The translations under genes were made by a program, and so were the position numbers. The notes beneath the pieces are model-generated. The model was given only the letters and a program-made list of their open reading frames with translations, was not told the DNA's origin and made no database searches. Of a DNA stretch of 64,000 nt, positions 20,026-27,186 are shown piece after piece. The stretch's first letter is position 1; each line of letters opens with the position of its first letter. Origin of the DNA: Albidovulum inexpectatum (lineage in GTDB: Bacteria > Pseudomonadota > Alphaproteobacteria > Rhodobacterales > Rhodobacteraceae); NCBI RefSeq assembly GCF_002927635.1, contig NZ_PRDS01000001.1, positions 434,001-498,000 on the forward strand. Reading direction: 5' to 3'.

Positions 20026-21171
20026 ATGGGGCTTTCCAAGACGATCTGGGCGAATCCGTCCGAATTCCTGTGCGCCGAAAAGCCGGTCGATCCGGTGATG
20101 TTCTTCGCGCCCTCCGTCCTGCAGGCAACCGCGCGCCGGTTCATCGACGGTTTCCCGGGCCTTGTCACCTATGCGGTCAAGTCCAACCCCGAGGAAGAGG
20201 TCATCCAGAATCTGGTTGCCGCCGGCATTCAGGGCTTTGACGTGGCTTCGCCGGCCGAGATCGACCTGATCCGGCGGCTGGCGCCGGGCGCGGCACTGCA
20301 CTACAACAACCCGGTTCGCGCGCGTCACGAGATCGCGCATGCCGTGGCGCAAGGCGTGCGATCCTACTCGGTCGACAGCCGGTCCGAATTGCGCAAGCTG
20401 ATCGAGATCGTCCCCGCCGAAGGCGTCGAGATCTCGGTCCGTTTCAAGCTGCCGGTATCCGGTGCGGCCTACAATTTCGGCGCCAAGTTCGGCGCGACCC
20501 GCGAAATGGCGGTGGGGCTGCTGCGCGACGTGGCCGCGGCCGGCTTCATTCCGTCGCTGACCTTCCATCCCGGCACGCAATGCACCGATCCGGCGGCATG
20601 GGATGCCTATCTGCGCGCGGCGGCCGAGATCTGCCGCACCGCCGGGGTCAAGGCGCAGCGCCTGAATGTCGGCGGCGGTTTCCCGTCGCACCGGCTGGTC
20701 GGCGAACTGCCCCGCCTGGACGAAATCTTTGCCCTGATCGGCCGCGTGGCGCACGAGGCCTTCGACGGCGCGCCCCCCGCGCTGGTCTGCGAACCGGGCC
20801 GCGCGCTGGTGGCGGAATCGTTCAGCCTGGCAACGCGCATCAAGGGATTGCGCGACGACGAGCATGTGTTCCTGAACGATGGCACCTACGGCAATCTGGA
20901 CGAGTTGCCGATCGCCGGCATCATCGACCGGATCACGGTCATGTCGCCCGAAGGCGAGATCCGCAACGCCGCCCCGCGCGAACGGGTGATCTTCGGGCCA
21001 ACCTGCGACAGCGTCGATCGCCTGCCCGGCGAGGTTGCCCTGCCCGGCGACATCGCCGAGGGCGATTTCGTGATCTTCGCCGGGATGGGCGCCTATTCGG
21101 TGGCGACGAATACTCGCTTCAACGGCTTCGGCAATTCGACGATCGCCACGGTTCTTCAACTGACCCCTTGA
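20026..21171 (+). CDS. fold-type III PLP decarboxylase (ornithine/lysine/DAP decarboxylase family)
   Basis: Alanine-racemase-fold decarboxylase of the ODC/LysA family, 381 residues. PLP lysine Lys52 lies in VTYAVKSNP; LNVGGGFPSH (Gly216-218) binds the cofactor phosphate; FGPTCDSVD carries the active-site Cys327 contributed across the dimer; VFLNDGTYGNL is also typical. The short N-terminus and GPTCDSVD favour ornithine (or lysine/ornithine) decarboxylase over LysA, pointing to putrescine or cadaverine synthesis. ATG 20026 follows AGGGGGA at about 9 nt. It is divergent from an Lrp-type regulator and ends at a terminator. Confidence 0.86.
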   Translation: MGLSKTIWANPSEFLCAEKPVDPVMFFAPSVLQATARRFIDGFPGLVTYAVKSNPEEEVIQNLVAAGIQGFDVASPAEIDLIRRLAPGAALHYNNPVRARHEIAHAVAQGVRSYSVDSRSELRKLIEIVPAEGVEISVRFKLPVSGAAYNFGAKFGATREMAVGLLRDVAAAGFIPSLTFHPGTQCTDPAAWDAYLRAAAEICRTAGVKAQRLNVGGGFPSHRLVGELPRLDEIFALIGRVAHEAFDGAPPALVCEPGRALVAESFSLATRIKGLRDDEHVFLNDGTYGNLDELPIAGIIDRITVMSPEGEIRNAAPRERVIFGPTCDSVDRLPGEVALPGDIAEGDFVIFAGMGAYSVATNTRFNGFGNSTIATVLQLTP

Positions 21172-21197
21172 TCCCGATCTGTGGGAACCTTTCGGAC

Positions 21198-21226
21198 GGG
21201 GCGGCCTGCCGGGGGCCGCCCCTTTC
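21198..21226 (+). terminator. intrinsic terminator after the decarboxylase
   Basis: GGGGCGGCC, 7-nt loop, GGCCGCCCC, then TTTC. Perfect 9-bp stem, 26 bp after the stop codon. Confidence 0.7.
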
Positions 21227-21362
21227 GCATAACCTTGCGCGCCGGCAAGCCGCGCCATCCGCCCCGACCGGCCCCGCCCTGCAAGGCCGCACACGCAATC
21301 GTTCCACCTTGTTGCGCAAACGCGACTGGCAGCCGCCCAGCTTCGCGCGCTAGGATGGACGC

Positions 21363-22478
21363 ATGGAGAGGGAGAGGGACCCAACCCACGACGACAGCGC
21401 GCCCCGTTCGCTGATCGATCGGGTCAAGAGACTGTTCCGTTTCGCCGGACGTGTCGAAACCCGGGGTGCCGCGCGCGGTCGCGGGCCCGTCGATCACGTC
21501 ATACTGCTGGACGGAACCCTGTCTTCGCTGGACCCGGGCCACGAGACGAATATCGGCCGCATCTACCGCCTGCTGCAGGAATGCCAGTCGGGGCGCCTGT
21601 CCATCTATTACGAATCGGGCGTCCAGATGCGCCTGTGGCGGCACCTTCCCGATGTTGCGATGGGACGCGGGATCAACCGCCAGATCCGGCGCGCCTATGG
21701 CTGGCTGGCCTCCCGCTATCACCCGGGCGACAGGATCTTCCTTCTGGGATATTCACGCGGCGCCTTCGCGGTGCGCTCGCTGGCGGGAATCATCGACCGG
21801 GTGGGGCTGTTGCGCGCAGAACACGCAACCGAACGCAACGTCCATCTGGCATGGCGCTATTACCAGCAGGCCGAATCCAGCCGCTTCGTGGATGCCTTCC
21901 GCCGCCGCTACTGCCATGATCACGTCGAGATCGAGATGATCGGGGTCTTCGATACGGTCAAGGCGCTGGGTGTCCGTCTGCCCTTCCTGTGGATGTGGAC
22001 CGAGCCGCAGCACGAATTCCACAGCCACGCCCTGTCGCCCTGTGTGCGGCATGGCTATCACGCGCTCGCGCTTGACGAAAACCGTGCCGCCTTTGACCCG
22101 ATCATGTGGGAAACCACCAATGGGGATTGGCAGGGCCGGATCGAACAGGTCTGGTTCCGCGGGTCGCACGGCGATGTCGGCGGCCAGCTTTCCGGGTTCG
22201 AGGACGCCCGCCCGTTGGCCAATATCCCGCTGGTCTGGATGCTGGAACGACTGGAACGCCACGGCCTGCCCCTGCCCGAGGATTGGCGCGAGCGGATCCA
22301 TTGCGATCCAGGCGCACCATCGGTCGGCACATGGCGCGGCTGGGGAAAGCTGTTCCTGTTGCGCGCGCGCAGGCAGGTCGGGCGCGACCCCTCGGAAAGC
22401 ATTCACCCGACCGCCCAGGGTGCCGATGAAGCCGCCGCCCGCGGCTGGCTTGGGGAACGGACGCGCCGAAGGGCATGA
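21363..22478 (+). CDS. DUF2235 (alpha/beta hydrolase-like, Tle-type) protein
   Basis: Member of DUF2235, the hydrolase family that includes type VI lipase effectors of the Tle1 group and many uncharacterised housekeeping versions. Catalytic features are present: DHVILLDGTLSS near 44-55, nucleophile elbow GYSRG (Ser131), FDTVKALG (Asp196) and FRGSHGDVGG (His269). At 371 residues it is a bare catalytic domain with no signal peptide, no VgrG or PAAR domain, and no immunity-like partner nearby. A secreted toxin role is therefore unlikely on this evidence; an intracellular lipase/esterase is more plausible. It ends 23 bp before the convergent metF stop. Confidence 0.85.
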   Translation: MERERDPTHDDSAPRSLIDRVKRLFRFAGRVETRGAARGRGPVDHVILLDGTLSSLDPGHETNIGRIYRLLQECQSGRLSIYYESGVQMRLWRHLPDVAMGRGINRQIRRAYGWLASRYHPGDRIFLLGYSRGAFAVRSLAGIIDRVGLLRAEHATERNVHLAWRYYQQAESSRFVDAFRRRYCHDHVEIEMIGVFDTVKALGVRLPFLWMWTEPQHEFHSHALSPCVRHGYHALALDENRAAFDPIMWETTNGDWQGRIEQVWFRGSHGDVGGQLSGFEDARPLANIPLVWMLERLERHGLPLPEDWRERIHCDPGAPSVGTWRGWGKLFLLRARRQVGRDPSESIHPTAQGADEAAARGWLGERTRRRA

Positions 22479-22501
22479 CGCCCGCAGGCCGGGCGCCCCG
22501 A

Positions 22502-23368
22502 TCAGGCGACGTTCTGCAACGACACCTGCGGCGCGATGCCCAGCGCATGACAGATCTCGCGGGTCATCTGCGGGCGGTTGAGCGTGTAGAAGTGCAGATC
22601 CCCGACGCCGCCGCGCAGGAGGTCGTCGCACAATTCGGTGATCACCGCGGTCGCCAGAAGATCGACGCGGCCGTCGCGCTCGGCCTTTTCGAAGGCGGCC
22701 TCCAGCCAGCCCGGAACATTGGCGCCGCAACGCGCCGCGAAACGGCGCGCGCCCTGCCACGAGACGATCGGCAGGATTCCCGGAATGATGGGTGCATCGA
22801 TACCCGCCTTCTCGCAGGCATCGCGGAACCGGAAAAAGCTTTCGGCCTCGAAGAAGAACTGTGTGATCGCCGAGGAAGCCCCCGCCTCGATCTTGCGTTT
22901 CAGCCAGGCGACATTGGCCGCCATGTCGGGCGCGTCGGGATGCGATTCGGGATAGGCGCCCACGCGGATCGTGAACAGCCCCGTTTCGGCCAGCGCCTCG
23001 ATCAGCTCGACCGACGAGGCAAAGCCTTCGGGATGGGGGGTGAAGCGCTCGGCCCCCTGGGGCGCGTCACCGCGCAGGGCGACGATCTCCTGCACGCCGG
23101 ATTCGGCATAGGCGCGGGCGATGCGCAGCGTCTCCTCGCGCGTGGCATCCACGCAGGTCAGATGCGCGGCGACGTTCAGCCCGTAATGCGAACGGATCGC
23201 CGACACGGCCTCGTGCGTCAATTGCCGCGTCGTGCCCCCCGCGCCATAGGTGACCGAAACGAATTTCGGCCCCAGGGGCGCAAGCATCTGCACGGCTTCC
23301 CACAGCTGGAAGGATGCCTCGAGATCGCGGGGCGGGAAGAATTCGAACGAGATGCGGGGCGTGGTCAT
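22502..23368 (-). CDS. metF: 5,10-methylenetetrahydrofolate reductase (MetF)
   Basis: FAD-dependent reduction of 5,10-methylene-THF to 5-methyl-THF, the methyl donor for methionine synthesis. The 288-residue TIM-barrel shows SFEFFPPRD (catalytic Glu9), SVTYGAGG, HLTCVDATREE, ALRGDAP and a folate-site ITQFFFEAESFFRF. ATG 23368 follows GAGGA at about 9 nt. It is divergent from metR, and a perfect MetR-type box lies 47 bp upstream of its start. A second, distant MTHFR-like gene occurs at 31.3-32.3 kb. Confidence 0.95.
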   Translation of the reverse strand: MTTPRISFEFFPPRDLEASFQLWEAVQMLAPLGPKFVSVTYGAGGTTRQLTHEAVSAIRSHYGLNVAAHLTCVDATREETLRIARAYAESGVQEIVALRGDAPQGAERFTPHPEGFASSVELIEALAETGLFTIRVGAYPESHPDAPDMAANVAWLKRKIEAGASSAITQFFFEAESFFRFRDACEKAGIDAPIIPGILPIVSWQGARRFAARCGANVPGWLEAAFEKAERDGRVDLLATAVITELCDDLLRGGVGDLHFYTLNRPQMTREICHALGIAPQVSLQNVA

Positions 23369-23415
23369 CGCTGTGTCCTCTTGGCTCTTGCCCAATCCTG
23401 ACACTGGCATAAAAA

Positions 23416-23428
23416 TGAAGCAAATTCA
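23416..23428. promoter_or_regulatory. MetR-binding box (TGAA-N5-TTCA)
   Basis: TGAA at 23416-23419 and TTCA at 23425-23428 with exactly 5 bp between match the MetR consensus known from enterobacteria. It sits in the 99-bp metF/metR divergent intergenic region in an AT-rich stretch unusual for this window. Confidence 0.75.
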
Positions 23429-23467
23429 TAATTCTCAACATCAACATGAATATGGTGACTATATCCG

Positions 23468-24394
23468 ATGCATCTTGAGTTGCGACATCTGCGCACGATC
23501 AAGGCGATTCACGACGCCGGAGGGCTGGCCCGCGCGGCCGACATGCTGAACATCACGCAATCGGCCTTGTCGCACCAGGTCAAGGCGATCGAGGATCAGG
23601 CGGGGATGGAACTGTTCGTGCGCCGGACCCGCCCGCTGCGCCTGTCGGCCGCCGGAATGCGCCTGCTGCGCGCGGCCGAACGAATCCTGCCCGAGATGGA
23701 CGCATTGGCCGAGGAATTCCGCGCCCTGCGCTCGGGCCGCTCGGGGCGGCTGCACATTGCGATCGAATGCCACGCCTGTTTCGACTGGCTGTTTCCCGTG
23801 CTCGAACAGTTCCGCCGCGCATGGCCCGAGGTGGACGTGGACATCCGGCCTGGCCTTGCGTTCGAGGCCATGGATGCGCTGCTGCGCGAACAGGTCGATC
23901 TGGTCATTTCCTCGGACCCCGAGGAGCTGGACGGCGTCACCTTTCACCCGCTGTTCGACTACGAACCGACTTTTGTCGCCGCGCGCGATCATCCCCTGGC
24001 CGCCAAGCCCTTTGTCGAGGCCGAGGATTTCCGCGATCAGGTGCTGATCACCTATCCGGTGGACCGTTCGCGGCTGGACGTCTTTACCCAGCTTCTGACC
24101 CCTGCACGGGTCGAACCGCGCGCGATCCGCCAGGTCGAACTGACGGCGGTGATCCTGATGCTGGTGGCCTCGGGGCGGGGCGTGTCGGTCCTGCCCGACT
24201 GGGTGCTGCGCGACGTGCGATACCAGCCCGATTACGTGACCCGCCGCGTCACCGAGACGGGCCTGACGCGGCGCATGCATGCCGCGATCCGCAGCGAGGA
24301 ATCCACGCGCCCCTACATGGCCCATTTCCTGCGCCTCGCGCGGACCGAGCCGGTCAAGCTGCAGAAAAGGCTCGTCGAGCCGGGGCCGGCATGA
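23468..24394 (+). CDS. metR: LysR-type methionine biosynthesis regulator MetR
   Basis: LysR-family activator of methionine genes using homocysteine as coregulator. The N-terminal winged HTH reads LELRHLRTIKAIHDAGGLARAA with recognition helix ITQSALSHQVKAIED (about residues 3-45). The effector domain contains IAIECHACFDWLFPVLEQFR, the characteristic MetR signature near residue 100. At 308 residues it has the right length. It is divergent from metF with a perfect box between them, strengthening the assignment over a generic LysR label. Its stop overlaps the ATG of the downstream glycerophosphodiesterase gene (ATGA). Confidence 0.92.
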   Translation: MHLELRHLRTIKAIHDAGGLARAADMLNITQSALSHQVKAIEDQAGMELFVRRTRPLRLSAAGMRLLRAAERILPEMDALAEEFRALRSGRSGRLHIAIECHACFDWLFPVLEQFRRAWPEVDVDIRPGLAFEAMDALLREQVDLVISSDPEELDGVTFHPLFDYEPTFVAARDHPLAAKPFVEAEDFRDQVLITYPVDRSRLDVFTQLLTPARVEPRAIRQVELTAVILMLVASGRGVSVLPDWVLRDVRYQPDYVTRRVTETGLTRRMHAAIRSEESTRPYMAHFLRLARTEPVKLQKRLVEPGPA

Positions 24395-25140
24395 TGACGC
24401 ATCCGTTCCTCGACCATCCCCGCCCCATCGGCTTTGCCCATCGCGGCGGGGCGCTCGAGGCCGAGGAAAACACGATGGCGGCATTCGAACATGCGGTGGC
24501 GCTTGGCTTCACCCATGTCGAAACCGATGTCCAGGCGACGCGCGACAATGTGGCCGTGATCTTTCACGACGACACGCTGCACCGCATGACCGGCCATCCC
24601 GGCAGGGTCGAGGATCTGACCTGGCGCGAATTGTCCGCCCTGCGCACCCATGGGGGGCAGGCCATTCCACGGCTGGACGATCTGCTGGCTGCCTGGCCCG
24701 ACCTTTTCATCAATCTGGAAGCCAAGTCCGACGCCGCGGTCGAGCCGATGGCACATGCGATCCGCCGGGTGAATGCGCTTCACCGGGTCTGCATCGGATC
24801 GTTCGACGCCGCGCGCACGGCACGCGCCCGTCGGCTTCTGGGCCCCGATCTGTGCTGGTCGCCCGCGCATGGCGGTGTGGCCGCATTGTGGCTGGACGGC
24901 TGGGGCCTGCCGATCCCGAGACCCGAATTTCCCGTCATCCAGGTGCCGACGCATCATCGCGGCATCCCGATCGTGACGGCACGCACGCTGCGGGCGGCCC
25001 ATAGGCGCGGCATCCAGGTCCATGTCTGGACGGTCGATGACGCCACGGAAATCGTCAGGCTGATCGATCTGGGCGTCGATGGAATCATGAGCGACCGGCC
25101 CAGCCTGCTGGCCCGCATCCTGTCGCAACGGCGCGGCTGA
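24391..25140 (+). CDS. glycerophosphodiester phosphodiesterase
   Basis: TIM-barrel GDPD enzyme hydrolysing glycerophosphodiesters to glycerol-3-phosphate plus an alcohol. Visible: FAHRGG (His17, Arg18), EENT (Glu26, Asn27), HVETDVQ (Glu44, Asp46), FHDDTLHR (His59), NLEAK and a C-terminal VHVWTVDDA, all family residues. No signal peptide, so probably cytoplasmic (UgpQ-like) rather than periplasmic GlpQ. The 249-residue length matches UgpQ. Its start overlaps the metR stop by ATGA, so translation is probably coupled to metR although the functions are unrelated. Confidence 0.92.
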   Translation: MMTHPFLDHPRPIGFAHRGGALEAEENTMAAFEHAVALGFTHVETDVQATRDNVAVIFHDDTLHRMTGHPGRVEDLTWRELSALRTHGGQAIPRLDDLLAAWPDLFINLEAKSDAAVEPMAHAIRRVNALHRVCIGSFDAARTARARRLLGPDLCWSPAHGGVAALWLDGWGLPIPRPEFPVIQVPTHHRGIPIVTARTLRAAHRRGIQVHVWTVDDATEIVRLIDLGVDGIMSDRPSLLARILSQRRG

Positions 25141-25232
25141 ACGGCCTTGCGCCGCTTGCAATGCGGAATTGCCCTTCACAACAAGGCCCGGCGCGCGTAT
25201 AGCCGCCCCTTGATTTCAGAAAGAGCGGAACG

Positions 25233-26024
25233 ATGCTGGGCAGTGCCAATCTCAACCTGATGATCAAGGCCGCGCGCAAGGCCGGACGCAGTCTCGTGAA
25301 GGATTTCCGCGAGGTCGAGAACCTGCAGGTCTCGGTCAAGGGGGCGGGCGACTTCGTCAGCCGCGCCGATCTGGCGGCCGAACGCATCATTCGCGAGGAA
25401 CTGACCCGCGCGCGTCCGACCTATGGCTGGCTGGGCGAGGAATCGGGCGAAACGCCGGGCGAGGACCCGACCCGCCGCTGGATCGTCGATCCGCTGGACG
25501 GCACGACGAACTTCCTGCACGGCCTGCCCCATTGGGCCGTCTCGATCGCGCTGGAACACAAGGGCGAAATCGTCGCGGGCGTCATCTTCGACCCGGCCAA
25601 GGACGAGATGTTCTATGCCGAAAAGGGCGCGGGCGCGTGGATGAACGAAAGCCGCATCCGGGTGTCGGGCCGTCGGTCCCTTTCGGACGCGCTGCTGGCC
25701 ACCGGCGTTCCCTTTGGCACCAAGCGTACCCTGCCCGCCACGATGCGCGACCTGGCGCGGCTGATGCCGGCTACGGCTGGCGTGCGGCGCTGGGGCGCGG
25801 CCTCTCTGGATCTGGCCTATGTCGCGGCGGGCCGGCTGGATGGCTACTGGGAGCGCGAGCTCAGCCCCTGGGACATGGCCGCGGGCCTGATCATCGTGCG
25901 CGAGGCCGGCGGCATGGTCGATGCCGTGCGCGAAGGCCACAAGATCTTCGAGTCGGGCAGCGTCATCGCCGCGAATGCGGACATCTTCGACGCCTTTGCG
26001 GGGCTGTTGCGCAAACCCGAATAG
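25233..26024 (+). CDS. suhB: inositol monophosphatase family protein SuhB
   Basis: Mg-dependent phosphatase on inositol-1-phosphate and related substrates; SuhB homologues also influence rRNA transcription antitermination. Motifs: GEE at 68-70, VDPLDGTTNFLHG (86-96; the TNF form separates it from CysQ), and SPWDMAAG (Trp213, Asp214). 263 residues, typical. Its stop lies 1 bp from the stop of the convergent GFA gene, leaving no space for a terminator between them. Confidence 0.93.
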   Translation: MLGSANLNLMIKAARKAGRSLVKDFREVENLQVSVKGAGDFVSRADLAAERIIREELTRARPTYGWLGEESGETPGEDPTRRWIVDPLDGTTNFLHGLPHWAVSIALEHKGEIVAGVIFDPAKDEMFYAEKGAGAWMNESRIRVSGRRSLSDALLATGVPFGTKRTLPATMRDLARLMPATAGVRRWGAASLDLAYVAAGRLDGYWERELSPWDMAAGLIIVREAGGMVDAVREGHKIFESGSVIAANADIFDAFAGLLRKPE

Positions 26025-26025
26025 G

Positions 26026-26415
26026 TCACCCCCGGTCGGAGGGATGAAAAACCCCATCGACCCAGGGCACATCGCCCAAATCGCGCGGATTGACACCCTC
26101 CAGACAGGCGGCGTTCACGCCGTATTCGTTCGGGTTCGAACGTCTGCGGTGATGGGTGTAGATACCGCAGATGCTGCAGAACCAGTGCTGCGCGGTATGG
26201 GTGTTCCAGGTGTACAGCGTCAGCACCTCCTGCCCCTTGACCACGCGCAGCCCGTCCAGCGGCGCGCTGACCGCGATTGCGCCGCGGCGCGCGCAGAAGG
26301 AACAATCACAGCGCCGGGCCGAGGCAAGGCCCTCGGCGACAAGCGTCACTTCAAGCTCGACCGCGCCGCAATGGCAGCTTGCCCGATGCGGGCGATTCAG
26401 GCGAGGCAGGCTCAT
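26026..26415 (-). CDS. GFA (glutathione-dependent formaldehyde-activating-like, CENP-V) family protein
   Basis: Small zinc-binding beta-tent protein. Cysteine spacing follows the family: Cys14-x-Cys16, Cys36-x-Cys38-xx-Cys41 (CDCSFC) and Cys80-xx-Cys83 (CSIC). The founding Gfa was linked to S-hydroxymethylglutathione formation, but most family members are uncharacterised and the name should not be read as proven function. 129 residues is normal. Its ATG overlaps the rhomboid stop by ATGA, so the two are translationally coupled; it converges with suhB with a 1-bp gap. Confidence 0.9.
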   Translation of the reverse strand: MSLPRLNRPHRASCHCGAVELEVTLVAEGLASARRCDCSFCARRGAIAVSAPLDGLRVVKGQEVLTLYTWNTHTAQHWFCSICGIYTHHRRRSNPNEYGVNAACLEGVNPRDLGDVPWVDGVFHPSDRG

Positions 26416-27155
26416 CGCCGTCTCCTTCGGATGCGCGGGATCGAGGTGTGGGGATACTCGATCTCGGGATGCGGCGGCAGACCATGCGTCTGGCGCCAGA
26501 AAACCTGAGCGCCACGCGCGAACCATACGGGAATCGTCAAGGCGATGCCGGCAAGGAACCCGCCCGCATGGGCCCAATAGGCCACGCCACCGCCATCCGC
26601 GGGGGTCGAAACCCCGGACAGGATCTGCATCGCGAACCACAGGCCCAGCATCACCCAGGCGGGCACGGTGAAGATCCGCACGAAGACGAAGAAGATCAGC
26701 ATCACATCGACGCGCGCGCGGGGAAACAGCAGCAGATAGCCCCCCATCACGCCCCCGATCGCGCCCGAGGCTCCGACCGTCGGCACGACCGACAGGGGGG
26801 CCGCGGCGACATGCGCCAGCGCCGCCACGACCCCGCAGGCCAGGTAGAACAGAAGGAAACCCAGATGCCCCATCTGGTCCTCCATGTTGTCGCCGAAGAT
26901 CCACAGGAACAGCATGTTGCCGGCCAGATGCAGCAGGCCCGCATGCAGGAACATCGAGGTGAAGATGCCATGGACCTCGCCCGCCTGCGTCACGGCGGCC
27001 GGGATCATCGCCCAGTCGCGCCAGAAGGCCATCAGCAGGCGTTCATCGCCCATATAGGGCAACTGCATCAGGTAGATCACGACATTCGCCGCGATCAGCC
27101 CATAGACGACCCAAGGCGTCGACCCCGAAGGGTTATGATCGCGGATCGGAAACAT
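26412..27155 (-). CDS. rhomboid family intramembrane serine protease
   Basis: Multi-pass membrane protease cutting transmembrane helices. Catalytic dyad: Ser130 in GASGAIGG (128-135) and His197 in WAHAGGF. The oxyanion-associated Asn80 lies in HLAGNMLFLWIFG, and hydrophobic segments are consistent with six or more helices. The N-terminus MFPIRDHNPS is the conserved beginning of this bacterial subfamily, supporting ATG 27155. The 247-residue length fits. The start codon lies in the loop of a 15-bp perfect inverted repeat shared with the putA 3' flank. The downstream GFA gene is coupled by ATGA. Confidence 0.93.
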   Translation of the reverse strand: MFPIRDHNPSGSTPWVVYGLIAANVVIYLMQLPYMGDERLLMAFWRDWAMIPAAVTQAGEVHGIFTSMFLHAGLLHLAGNMLFLWIFGDNMEDQMGHLGFLLFYLACGVVAALAHVAAAPLSVVPTVGASGAIGGVMGGYLLLFPRARVDVMLIFFVFVRIFTVPAWVMLGLWFAMQILSGVSTPADGGGVAYWAHAGGFLAGIALTIPVWFARGAQVFWRQTHGLPPHPEIEYPHTSIPRIRRRRR

Positions 27156-27180
27156 GGGGCCACGTTTTCCGATCCGCGAT
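27138..27180 (-). promoter_or_regulatory. 15-bp perfect inverted repeat enclosing the rhomboid start codon
   Basis: Arms 27138-27152 and 27166-27180 are exact reverse complements, with a 13-nt loop. In the leftward mRNA the first arm begins 6 nt after the putA stop; the loop contains the rhomboid ATG; the second arm encodes residues 2-6 (FPIRD). The structure could act as a putA 3' stabiliser/terminator or hide the rhomboid initiation region. No T-tract follows. Confidence 0.75.
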
Positions 27181-27186
27181 GCGTCG

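Noticed and set aside
21363-22478. Type VI secretion lipase effector
   Set aside because: The DUF2235 domain is present, but there is no VgrG, PAAR, Hcp or immunity-like gene nearby; generic hydrolase is the safer call.
24000-26100. Operon linking metR, glycerophosphodiesterase and suhB into one pathway
   Set aside because: The metR/GDPD overlap is real, but suhB starts 92 bp later and the functions do not connect; I treat it as positional.
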